64,000 nt of DNA from Mucilaginibacter sp. dw_454 (GTDB lineage Bacteria > Bacteroidota > Bacteroidia > Sphingobacteriales > Sphingobacteriaceae), in contig NZ_JAAVVB010000001.1 in NCBI RefSeq assembly GCF_018449775.1, forward strand, positions 186,001 through 250,000. Direction: 5' to 3'. How positions within the stretch are numbered: the stretch's first letter is position 1; each line of letters starts with the position of its first letter. The position numbers were made by a program, and so were the translations under genes. Shown piece by piece: positions 57,049 to 64,000 of this stretch. The notes beneath the pieces were generated by a model. The model was not told the origin of the DNA and did not search any database. It saw only the letters and a program-made list of their open reading frames with translations.

Positions 57049-59172
57049 ATGCAGCCCGAAAAATTTTACTACGACAACAAGATCGTCCGGAACTTTGGCA
57101 TCGCGACCGTCATCTGGGGGATCGCCGGCATGACCATCGGCCTCCTGATCGCTATTCAGCTCTATTACCCGGGCGCGAATATGCACAACCAGTACACCAC
57201 CTTCGGCCGGATAAGGCCGCTGCATACCAATGCGGTGATCTTTGCCTTTGTCGGCAATGCGATCTTTATGGGGGTCTATTACTCCCTGCAGCGCCTGCTC
57301 AAAGCGAGGATGTTCAGCGACACGCTTAGCGCCATCCATTTCTGGGGCTGGCAGCTGATCATCGTCAGCGCGCTGATCACCCTTCCCTTAGGCTTAACCA
57401 CCTCGCATGAATATGCCGAACTGGAATGGCCGATTGATATCGCGATCACCGTGATCTGGGTCGTGTTTGGCTGGAACATGTTCGGCACGATATTCAAGCG
57501 CCGGGAAAGGCACCTGTATGTGGCCATCTGGTTTTACATCGCCACCTTTGTTACTATTGCGGTACTGCATATTGTCAACTCCGTTGAAATACCCGTTACT
57601 TTCTGGAAAAGCTATATGGTTTATGCCGGCGTGCAGGACGCGCTGGTGCAGTGGTGGTACGGGCACAACGCGGTAGCGTTCTTCCTGACCACGCCTTACC
57701 TGGGGATGATGTATTACTTTTTGCCCAAGATGGCTAACCGCCCGATCTATTCCTATAAACTGAGTATCCTGCATTTCTGGGCGCTGATCTTTATTTATAT
57801 CTGGGCAGGGCCTCACCATTTATTGTACACCACCTTACCCGGCTGGGCGCAATCTTTAGGCGTGGCATTCTCGATCATGCTGATCGCACCAAGCTGGGGC
57901 GGTATGATCAACGGGCTGCTGACACTGCGCGGGGCCTGGGATAAGGTCCGTGATGATGTGATTCTCAAATTTATGGTGGTGGGCCTGACCGCCTATGGTA
58001 TGGCCACTTTCGAAGGGCCAATGCTGGCGCTGAAACAAATCAACGCGATCGCTCACTTTTCAGACTGGATCATCGCCCACGTACACGTCGGCGCTTTAGG
58101 CTGGAACGGCTTTTTAACCTTCGCCATTTTATACTGGCTGATCCCCAGGATCTACCGTACCGAACTTTATTCTAAAAAATTAGCTTCTTTTCACTTCTGG
58201 ATTGGCACGCTTGGTATCCTGTTTTACGTGATCCCTTTATACTGGGCCGGTTTTACCCAGGGGCTGATGCTCAAAGAATTTACGCCGGAAGGCATCCTGA
58301 AATACAATTTCCTGGAAACGGTATTACGCATCGTACCGATGTGGGTTACCCGTTCACTGGGTGGCGGTATGTACCTGACCGGTGTGATCGTGATGGCCTA
58401 TAACCTGACCCGCACCGCCTTGCAGGGGCAGCTACTGGCCAATGAACCCGCACAAGCGATGCCATTGGAACCGGTAAGCGCCATGGTTAAAGAAAGTACC
58501 TGGCACCGCAGGCTGGAACGCAGGCCCATACAATTTATGGTACTAGCCCTGGTCGTGATCCTGATCGGCTCGTTTATAGAGATCATGCCGACCTTAACCA
58601 TTTCTTCCAATATCCCGACGATCGCCAGTGTGAAACCCTATACCTCTTTGGAATTACAGGGCAGGGACCTCTACATCCGCGAAGGCTGTGTGAGCTGCCA
58701 TTCGCAGACTGTCAGGCCCTTCCGTTCAGAAACGGAACGTTACGGCGAATATAGCAAGGCCGGGGAATTTGTTTATGACCACCCCTTCCTGTGGGGTTCC
58801 GAAAGGAAAGGGCCCGACCTGGCCCGCGTTGGCGGCAAATATCCCAATGCCTGGCATTATAATCACCTAATGGATCCGCGCCTGATGTCACCGGGAAGTA
58901 TCATGCCCAACTATGACTGGCTGCTTACCCAGGACCTGGATACCAGCACCACCGCTGCCAAGATCGCCGCGCTGCGGAAAGTGGGTGTGCCATACCCTGC
59001 GGGTTATGAGCGCATCGCCAACCGGGACCTGGACCGGCAAGCCAAAGCCATTGCGGCGGACCTGGCGGAAAACCATATCCGGGTTTCCAGCCGGAAAGAG
59101 ATCATTGCCATTACGGCCTACCTGCAACGGCTGGGTATGGATATTAAAGCAAATAAAACAACTACTAAATAA
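57049..59172 (+). CDS. ccoNO: Fused CcoN-CcoO, cbb3-type cytochrome c oxidase catalytic and haem c subunit
   Basis: This 707-residue protein joins CcoN (about residues 1-480, 12 membrane helices) and CcoO. Haem and copper histidines are seen in RPLHTNAVIF, WWYGHNAVAFFLT, GPHHLLYTTLPGW and IIAHVHVGALGWNG. The CcoO part has one membrane helix (about 505-525) and a haem c site, EGCVSCHSQTVRPF, with the distal methionine in SPGSIMPNY. CcoN-CcoO fusion is common in Bacteroidetes. The enzyme reduces O2 to water with high affinity and pumps protons. Confidence 0.96.
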   Translation: MQPEKFYYDNKIVRNFGIATVIWGIAGMTIGLLIAIQLYYPGANMHNQYTTFGRIRPLHTNAVIFAFVGNAIFMGVYYSLQRLLKARMFSDTLSAIHFWGWQLIIVSALITLPLGLTTSHEYAELEWPIDIAITVIWVVFGWNMFGTIFKRRERHLYVAIWFYIATFVTIAVLHIVNSVEIPVTFWKSYMVYAGVQDALVQWWYGHNAVAFFLTTPYLGMMYYFLPKMANRPIYSYKLSILHFWALIFIYIWAGPHHLLYTTLPGWAQSLGVAFSIMLIAPSWGGMINGLLTLRGAWDKVRDDVILKFMVVGLTAYGMATFEGPMLALKQINAIAHFSDWIIAHVHVGALGWNGFLTFAILYWLIPRIYRTELYSKKLASFHFWIGTLGILFYVIPLYWAGFTQGLMLKEFTPEGILKYNFLETVLRIVPMWVTRSLGGGMYLTGVIVMAYNLTRTALQGQLLANEPAQAMPLEPVSAMVKESTWHRRLERRPIQFMVLALVVILIGSFIEIMPTLTISSNIPTIASVKPYTSLELQGRDLYIREGCVSCHSQTVRPFRSETERYGEYSKAGEFVYDHPFLWGSERKGPDLARVGGKYPNAWHYNHLMDPRLMSPGSIMPNYDWLLTQDLDTSTTAAKIAALRKVGVPYPAGYERIANRDLDRQAKAIAADLAENHIRVSSRKEIIAITAYLQRLGMDIKANKTTTK

Positions 59173-59179
59173 CACTGTC

Positions 59180-59371
59180 ATGTTCGATCAATTTGTCAAA
59201 GACGTTTCGGGGAAGGAAATGTACCTGATCTTCTCCCTCTGGATATTCCTGGTATTCTTCGTGGTGGTGAGCATACTGCTTTTTATAACCAAAAAGCAGT
59301 ATATCGACTATATGAGCGATCTTCCTTTGGAAGACGGCACACCGGACGCGCCTCAATCTTTACCCTTATGA
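59180..59371 (+). CDS. ccoQ: Small cbb3 oxidase subunit CcoQ
   Basis: This 63-residue protein begins MFDQFVKDVSGKEMYLIFSL, with one membrane helix (about residues 14-36). A short polar tail with QYIDYMSDLPLED follows. Size and position between ccoNO and ccoP identify it as CcoQ (FixQ), which stabilises the complex; sequence conservation is low. It lies 7 bp after ccoNO and overlaps ccoP by ATGA. Confidence 0.85.
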   Translation: MFDQFVKDVSGKEMYLIFSLWIFLVFFVVVSILLFITKKQYIDYMSDLPLEDGTPDAPQSLPL

Positions 59372-60240
59372 AATACTTGCGCACCCTTATCCTGGCCGGG
59401 CTTTGCCTGGCCGTACAACCGGCGCTGGCAGCTGATGACCATAGCCTGATACCCGGTGATGTTGAAAATTATATCGGCTACGGCGCGATCATGCTGCTGC
59501 TGCTGCTGATCATTGTGGCTTTACTGGTCATTTTGCGGGCCTTTAACATCGTGACCAGGCTGGTGCTGAAAGCGGATGGCTACAGCGACGAACAGATCGA
59601 AGCGGAACTCCACCCGGTAAAAATTAAAAAGCCGAAAGCGGAAGTCTGGAACAAACTGCTGTCGCTAAGGCCCTTAGCAGAAGAAAAAGAACTGTTGATC
59701 GCGCATGATTATGATGGTATCCAGGAGCTGGATAACCCGATCCCGGCCTGGTTCATGTACCTGTTCTATATCACGATCATTTTCGCGGTCGGCTACCTGC
59801 TCAATTACCATGTATTTCATACCGGGCAACTGCAATATGAAGAATATAAAACCGAGATGGTGCAGGCCGATGCGGCCAAAAAGCTGTACCTGAGCAAAGC
59901 GGCTAACCAGGTTGATGAAAATACCGTCAAACTGGTGAAGGACCCCGCGGTGCTTGCCGCCGGGCAGGCGGTTTTCAAACAGAACTGTGTAGCCTGCCAC
60001 GGCGATCATGCGCAGGGCATGGTAGGCCCCAATTTAACGGACGATTTCTGGCTGCACGGGCACAAGGTCAATGACCTGTTCAAAACCGTCAAATATGGCG
60101 TTTTAGCCAAAGGGATGCCCACCTGGGAAAAGGTTTTGTCACCCGGGCAGATCTCGGCGGTGGTCAATTATGTAAAATCCCTGCACGGGACAAACCCGGC
60201 TAACCCGAAGGCCCCGCAGGGAACGGAAGAAAAGGATTGA
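59368..60240 (+). CDS. ccoP: cbb3 oxidase di-/mono-haem subunit CcoP
   Basis: This 290-residue protein has an N-terminal signal/helix region, a second membrane helix (about residues 35-58), a third at about 125-147 and a periplasmic cytochrome c domain. The haem site is FKQNCVACHGDHAQGMVGPNL (C-x2-C-H, about residues 207-211), with GMPTWEKVL supplying the methionine ligand. Only one CxxCH is present, unlike diheme proteobacterial CcoP. It passes electrons to CcoNO. Its start overlaps ccoQ and ccoG begins 4 bp later. Confidence 0.94.
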   Translation: MKYLRTLILAGLCLAVQPALAADDHSLIPGDVENYIGYGAIMLLLLLIIVALLVILRAFNIVTRLVLKADGYSDEQIEAELHPVKIKKPKAEVWNKLLSLRPLAEEKELLIAHDYDGIQELDNPIPAWFMYLFYITIIFAVGYLLNYHVFHTGQLQYEEYKTEMVQADAAKKLYLSKAANQVDENTVKLVKDPAVLAAGQAVFKQNCVACHGDHAQGMVGPNLTDDFWLHGHKVNDLFKTVKYGVLAKGMPTWEKVLSPGQISAVVNYVKSLHGTNPANPKAPQGTEEKD

Positions 60241-60244
60241 GCTC

Positions 60245-61612
60245 ATGAACGGACTACTGGAGGCAAAAGATAGCGGGGAAAGGAAATGGCTCTATCCACT
60301 GGTGCGTAAAGGCAGGTATTACCGCTGGCGCAGCGCGATCAGTTATATTTATCTGCTGCTTTTTTTTACGGGCCCGTTCCTGCGGATAGCCGGCCAGCCT
60401 TTATTGCTGCTCAATATCATGGACCGGCAGTTTGTATTGCTGGGGCAGGTGTTCTGGCCGCAGGATATTTTCCTGTTCATGCTGGCCTCGCTGGTGTTTG
60501 TCGTTTGCGTCGTCGTGTTTACCATCGCTTTTGGCCGAATCTTCTGCGGCTGGATCTGCCCCCAGACCATATTTATGGAAATGGTTTTCCGTAAGATCGA
60601 GATCTGGATCGAAGGCGGCGGTAACCAAAGTAAAAAGCTGGACGAAGGACCCTGGGACCAGGCCAAGATCCGAAAAAAAGTAATTAAGCACTTCCTGTTC
60701 ATTATCGTCTCCTTTTTGATCGCCAATACTTTTCTGGCTTATATCATCGGCAGTGATAATTTAATAAAAATTATGGTTGAACCCATTGATCAGCATTGGA
60801 TCGGGTTTTTGAGCATCTGGGTATTCACCGGTGTTTTTTACCTGGTGTACAGCCGGGTACGCGAGCTGGTTTGTACGGTCATTTGCCCTTACGGAAGACT
60901 GCAGGGCGTATTAATGGATAAGCATACGCTGGTCGTCGCCTATAATGAACCTCGCGGCGAACCTCGTGGAAAACTGGATAAAACCGGGCTGTTGGCAACG
61001 GGCGATTGCGTGGACTGCAGTTTATGCGTGGCCGTTTGCCCCACCGGTATCGATATCCGGAACGGTACGCAAATGGAATGCATCAACTGCACCGTTTGTA
61101 TCGATGCCTGCGATGAGGTGATGGACAAGATCCACAAACCGCGTAACCTGATCGGGTACTTCTCGGAGGATATGATCCACGCTAAAAAAACGCCGTCGTT
61201 TAACGCCAGAATGATCGGCTACAGTGCGGTGATCATGGTATTAGTGGCGGTCATGGGTTATTTTATTTTTAGCCGGAGCGATATGGATATCACCGTGATG
61301 CGCGGGGCGGGGATGCTGTACCAGGAACAGCCCAATGGTTATATCAGCAATATCTACAACGCCGACATTACGAACAAAACCAATAAAGACCGGACGATCA
61401 CCCTCAAGGCAGAGGATCCGGCCATCCTGATCAAATATATCCAGGCTCCCGGCATCGTCACCAAAGGCAATGAAGTAAAGGCGGTCTTTTTTATCCTGAT
61501 ACCGGTCAGCAAACTGACTTCACTCAAAACCGATGTCCGGCTGCAGCTGCGTTCCGGTAATCAAATCCTGCAAACGGTGACCACCACTTTTGTGGCGCCA
61601 TTAAACAATTAA
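60245..61612 (+). CDS. ccoG: CcoG (FixG/RdxA) polyferredoxin for cbb3 assembly
   Basis: This 455-residue membrane protein has five helices and cysteine clusters FGRIFCGWICPQTIFME, VCTVICPYGRLQG, GDCVDCSLCVAVCPTGIDIR and CINCTVCIDACD, the last two being 4Fe-4S ferredoxin motifs. The C-terminal part (about 345-455) is an immunoglobulin-like periplasmic domain. CcoG reduces Cu2+ to Cu+ for CcoI-linked assembly of the oxidase. It follows ccoP by 4 bp and ccoH comes 3 bp later. Confidence 0.96.
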   Translation: MNGLLEAKDSGERKWLYPLVRKGRYYRWRSAISYIYLLLFFTGPFLRIAGQPLLLLNIMDRQFVLLGQVFWPQDIFLFMLASLVFVVCVVVFTIAFGRIFCGWICPQTIFMEMVFRKIEIWIEGGGNQSKKLDEGPWDQAKIRKKVIKHFLFIIVSFLIANTFLAYIIGSDNLIKIMVEPIDQHWIGFLSIWVFTGVFYLVYSRVRELVCTVICPYGRLQGVLMDKHTLVVAYNEPRGEPRGKLDKTGLLATGDCVDCSLCVAVCPTGIDIRNGTQMECINCTVCIDACDEVMDKIHKPRNLIGYFSEDMIHAKKTPSFNARMIGYSAVIMVLVAVMGYFIFSRSDMDITVMRGAGMLYQEQPNGYISNIYNADITNKTNKDRTITLKAEDPAILIKYIQAPGIVTKGNEVKAVFFILIPVSKLTSLKTDVRLQLRSGNQILQTVTTTFVAPLNN

Positions 61613-61615
61613 ACT

Positions 61616-62038
61616 ATGAACTGGGGAAAAGCAACGATCATCATCTTACTGGCCTTTGTGCTTTTTATAAGCGGCCTGAGCTACTATATGTTCCGCTCGC
61701 CCGCGGATGAATATGACCGTCAGTACTACGAAGACGGATTGAACTTTGACCATGATTACAACAGGGAGGCGCAGGTCAGCAAGGATCATGCACAGCCCCG
61801 GATCACGGTTAGTGCCGATTCGATCCAATTCAATTTCCCGCAAAGCGTTAAAGGCCGGGTAAAACTCATGCGGCCGGCGAGTGACGCCAGGGATACGAGT
61901 TTCGCGCTTGATAATACCGGCGGGAGGGAGATCAGCCTGGCAACGGAATCACTGACTAAAGGTAAATGGCAATTGGTACTGGAATGGACGAGCAACCAAA
62001 AAGCTTATCTGTACCAGCAAGCGATCACGATCAAATGA
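61616..62038 (+). CDS. ccoH: CcoH (FixH) cbb3 oxidase assembly protein
   Basis: This 140-residue protein has one N-terminal membrane helix (about residues 6-26). A periplasmic domain follows, with SPADEYDRQYYEDGLNFDHDYN, recognised by the YYEDGLNFD pattern (FixH: YYKxGLxYN). It helps assemble and stabilise cytochrome cbb3. The stop overlaps the start of the TauE/SafE-like gene by ATGA, so the two are co-translated. Confidence 0.92.
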   Translation: MNWGKATIIILLAFVLFISGLSYYMFRSPADEYDRQYYEDGLNFDHDYNREAQVSKDHAQPRITVSADSIQFNFPQSVKGRVKLMRPASDARDTSFALDNTGGREISLATESLTKGKWQLVLEWTSNQKAYLYQQAITIK

Positions 62039-62724
62039 GCAATAACGCGGTCGCCTTTTTTATCGGTTTGTTCGGCAGCGTGCATTGCGTCGGCATGTGC
62101 GGCCCGCTCGCGCTTGCGATGCCCTCGTTCCGGGACCGCTGGTGGCTGGTCATTGCCGATAAGATCCAGTATAACCTGGGCCGCGTACTGACTTATTCTT
62201 TTTTAGGGCTGCTGATTGGTTTCATCGGTAAACAATTATGGCTGGCCGGCCTGCAGCAAGGGGTGAGCCTGTTCAGCGGCCTGCTTATTCTCCTGGCCGG
62301 TTTTTCGGGTATTTTGAATCTCCGCATGACCGGTAACCGTATCCTGTCACCCTTGCTGGCCCCGGTCCGCCGGCTGTTAAACTATGCGCTGCGGCATAAA
62401 GCCGGGCACCTGGTCATCGGGCTTCTCAATGGTTTTTTACCCTGCGGGTTTGTTTACCTGGCCCTTGCCGGCGCGATCAATACCGATGCCCCGCTCAGCG
62501 CCGCGGCCTATATGTTCTGGTTCGGCGCCGGTACTTTCCCCTTAATGCTGCTGGCTACCGTCAGCGCAGGCTTTGTCGGCCCGCTTATCAGGAAGCGCAT
62601 CAATAAGGCAATGCCATACCTGATGGTTTGCCTGGGTATCTGGTTCGTTCTTCGCGGATTGAACCTGGATATTCCCTATCTGAGCCCGGCAAAACCGGCA
62701 TCCGGCGTGGCCATTTGCCATTAG
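62035..62724 (+). CDS. Sulfite-exporter TauE/SafE-like membrane protein of the cbb3 cluster (DsbD/CcdA-like)
   Basis: This 229-residue protein starts at the ATG at 62035, overlapping the ccoH stop. It begins AFFIGLFGSVHCVGMCGPLALAMPSF, with H-C-x-G-M-C-G-P. It has six helices and a second site in NGFLPCGFVYLALAGAI. The paired C-x3-C and P-C-G-F motifs are those of the copper-transport/assembly group often placed after ccoH, with CcoA- or CcdA-like topology. It may deliver copper or thiol reducing power to the oxidase. The TauE/SafE name is a family label and not evidence of sulfite export. Confidence 0.87.
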   Translation: MSNNAVAFFIGLFGSVHCVGMCGPLALAMPSFRDRWWLVIADKIQYNLGRVLTYSFLGLLIGFIGKQLWLAGLQQGVSLFSGLLILLAGFSGILNLRMTGNRILSPLLAPVRRLLNYALRHKAGHLVIGLLNGFLPCGFVYLALAGAINTDAPLSAAAYMFWFGAGTFPLMLLATVSAGFVGPLIRKRINKAMPYLMVCLGIWFVLRGLNLDIPYLSPAKPASGVAICH

Positions 62725-62731
62725 CAGAAAA

Positions 62732-62743
62732 TGACGCAGATCA
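62732..62743. promoter_or_regulatory. Fnr-like box before the small membrane protein
   Basis: TGACGCAGATCA matches TGA-N6-TCA and differs from the ccoI box (54335) at one base. It lies 73 bp before the ATG at 62817, the same spacing as the box before ccoN (72 bp). Confidence 0.55.
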
Positions 62744-62816
62744 TTTTTGCGGATGCGCCCGGTCATGGCTCCGCCGGCATTTATCCCGCAATTTTGTACC
62801 ATAAAACATTCCTATT

Positions 62817-63167
62817 ATGGCAACGCTAAAAATACACCTGCCCGCCGCATGGGCAAACGAAAAGACCAATCAAAAAGACACGCTAACTCTACGGACGAAA
62901 TGGCTGGCCTTTGCCGACAGCCAGGCCCCTTATAAAACCGCCTGGTTCCTGGTATCGCTGATCGCACAGGGCGTTCTGTTCCTGCCCATTCCCGCGGTGT
63001 TGATGTATTATTACCAGGCGCCGGTCGCCGTGCTGGCTGTAACGATGACCCTGTTCTTCGGCAATGTGATCTGCGGCATGGGTGGCTCCGGCATACGGGT
63101 CGTTATCGGCGCATTCGCTTTAAGCGTGTTCATTCACCTGTTCATGCTGGCCGTCTTTATAGGGTAA
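62817..63167 (+). CDS. Three-span membrane protein of the microaerobic cluster
   Basis: This 116-residue protein has a polar start (about 1-40) and three membrane helices (about 42-64, 66-88 with GNVICGMGGSG, and 91-114). I do not recognise a family. An Fnr-like box 73 bp upstream suggests oxygen-dependent expression along with the cbb3 oxidase and hemH. A terminator follows its stop at 63201. Confidence 0.7.
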   Translation: MATLKIHLPAAWANEKTNQKDTLTLRTKWLAFADSQAPYKTAWFLVSLIAQGVLFLPIPAVLMYYYQAPVAVLAVTMTLFFGNVICGMGGSGIRVVIGAFALSVFIHLFMLAVFIG

Positions 63168-63200
63168 GCCCTTTCCCAATAATTAATTAAATAGTTGAAG

Positions 63201-63229
63201 GCCGTCGGTTATTGCCGGCGGCTTTTTTT
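63201..63229 (+). terminator. Intrinsic terminator immediately before hemH
   Basis: GCCGTCGG (63201-63208) pairs with CCGGCGGC (63215-63222) with one G-T pair and a 6-base loop, followed by seven Ts. The hemH ATG begins at 63235, five bases after the T run. Transcription of hemH therefore needs a start inside this hairpin or readthrough of it. Confidence 0.75.
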
Positions 63230-63234
63230 ACCGT

Positions 63235-64000
63235 ATGACCGCAAAACAAGGCGTTTTATTAGTTAACCTCGGCACGCCGGACAGCCCCTCGGTAAAGGAT
63301 GTCCGCAGGTACCTGGCAGCATTCCTGACGGACGGCCGGGTGATCGATATTCACCCTTTCTGGCGCAAGCTTCTGGTCAGGGGCCTGATCGTACCTTTCC
63401 GGGGGCCGCGCTCCGCGGCGCTGTACCGCCAGGTCTGGGATACCCAAACTGGTTCGCCGCTGCTCCATTACAGCCGGTTGCAACAACAGCTCTTACAGCA
63501 GGAATTAGGCGAAGCATGGGTAGTCGCGCTGGCGATGCGCTACGGGAACCCATCCATCGCCGCCGCAATGGCAAACCTGCAAACAGCTAAGGTTACCAGG
63601 ATACGGGTGATCGCCTTGTTCCCCCAATATGCCTCGGCTACGACCGGCTCGGTGCACCAGCAGGTCATGGACCTGGTCAGCCGCTGGCCGGTCATCCCTG
63701 AAATTTCGTTTGTCAACTCCTTTCATGACCTGGAATTACTGATCGGCGCTTTCGCTGCGAACGGGCGGAAATATCAGCCGCGTTCGTATGATCATATATT
63801 GTTCAGCTTCCATGGCCTGCCGCAGCGGCAACTCCTCAAAAGCGATCACATGCGGGCACATTGTTTCCAAACAACGAATTGCTGCAGCACGTTTGGCGCG
63901 AGGAACCGGCATTGTTACAGCGCGCAATGCTATCATACCGCCAGCCTGATCGCCGGGCAGTTGCAGCTAAGGCCTGGCCATTTTACGGTTTGCTTTCAAA
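63235..64000 (+). CDS. hemH: Ferrochelatase, 5' part (cut by the right edge)
   Basis: The first 255 codons are present. They begin KQGVLLVNLGTPDSPSVKDVRRYLAAFL and contain YGNPSI, VIALFPQYASATTGS and the catalytic histidine in LFSFHGLPQRQLL (about residue 190). The C-x-C-type stretch CYSAQCYHTASLIAG follows; the other visible cysteines (CFQTTNCCS) could hold a 2Fe-2S cluster, but this is not proved. The enzyme inserts Fe2+ into protoporphyrin to make haem, needed by the adjacent cbb3 oxidase. Reading frame stays open to base 64000. Confidence 0.95.
   Translation, partial: MTAKQGVLLVNLGTPDSPSVKDVRRYLAAFLTDGRVIDIHPFWRKLLVRGLIVPFRGPRSAALYRQVWDTQTGSPLLHYSRLQQQLLQQELGEAWVVALAMRYGNPSIAAAMANLQTAKVTRIRVIALFPQYASATTGSVHQQVMDLVSRWPVIPEISFVNSFHDLELLIGAFAANGRKYQPRSYDHILFSFHGLPQRQLLKSDHMRAHCFQTTNCCSTFGARNRHCYSAQCYHTASLIAGQLQLRPGHFTVCFQ

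Noticed and set aside
62035..62724. Sulfite export as the function of the TauE/SafE-labelled gene
   Set aside because: The cysteine motifs and position after ccoH fit copper or thiol delivery for cbb3 assembly; the label is only a broad family name.

Overview
The window looks like chromosomal DNA of a Sphingobacteriaceae-type Bacteroidetes (Mucilaginibacter/Pedobacter-like). The reasons are CTnDOT-type tra genes, an RteC protein, fused CcoN-CcoO, HmuY and DUF6607-type haem genes, many TonB receptors with carboxypeptidase-regulatory N-termini, and promoters with the Bacteroidetes -7 box TAnnTTTG, several lying just upstream of the ATG. Assignments rest on reading sequence and translations only; no database search was run.

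Region 1 (about 1-10,120, all minus strand) is the mobilisation/transfer part of a conjugative element. In transcription order it holds a leader-peptide attenuator, a primase-like protein, an oriT candidate, MobC, a 200-bp phased 8-bp array, an HUH relaxase, ParA, a ribbon-helix-helix-like protein, small membrane proteins, a Panacea-type toxin-antitoxin pair with its own promoter, TraE, TraF, the TraG/VirB4 ATPase and at least three tandem paralogous secreted Tra proteins. The last of these runs off the left edge. No coupling protein, integrase or excisionase is in view.

Region 2 (about 10.5-49.3 kb) is a mixed accessory region ending at rteC, so it may be cargo of the same element. It has two small ORFs, a macrolide-type glycosyltransferase, PhnA/YjdM, an HxlR/azoreductase pair around a 32-bp palindrome, stress genes (UspA, Nramp-like, ABC exporter, Hsp20, orphan KaiB) and SDR/AraC/HxlR redox units. 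These are followed by a haem/iron block (TonB receptor, HmuY, DUF6607) and a ferric-siderophore block (two tandem TonB receptors, PepSY reductase, AraC, siderophore-interacting protein). Then come small hypotheticals, a CHASE3-PAS histidine kinase, and an SDR + cysteine-synthase-like + alpha-oxoamine-synthase + long TetR cluster that may be a sulfonolipid pathway.

Region 3 (about 49.3-64 kb) looks like core genome. It has an aldo-keto reductase/AraC pair, DUF1275, an FMN split-barrel protein and a cysteine-rich nitronate-monooxygenase-like protein divergent from the microaerobic respiration cluster ccoI-ccoS-ccoNO-ccoQ-ccoP-ccoG-ccoH-TauE/SafE. After a small membrane protein comes hemH, cut by the right edge. 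Three TGA-N6-TCA boxes suggest Fnr-type oxygen control.

The most interesting signals are (i) the exact 25 x 8-bp phased array filling the mobC-relaxase gap, possibly a partition centromere for the ParA/RHH pair; (ii) a leader peptide ending in an Arg cluster coupled to mutually exclusive antiterminator/terminator hairpins in front of the primase; and (iii) the candidate sulfonolipid locus.
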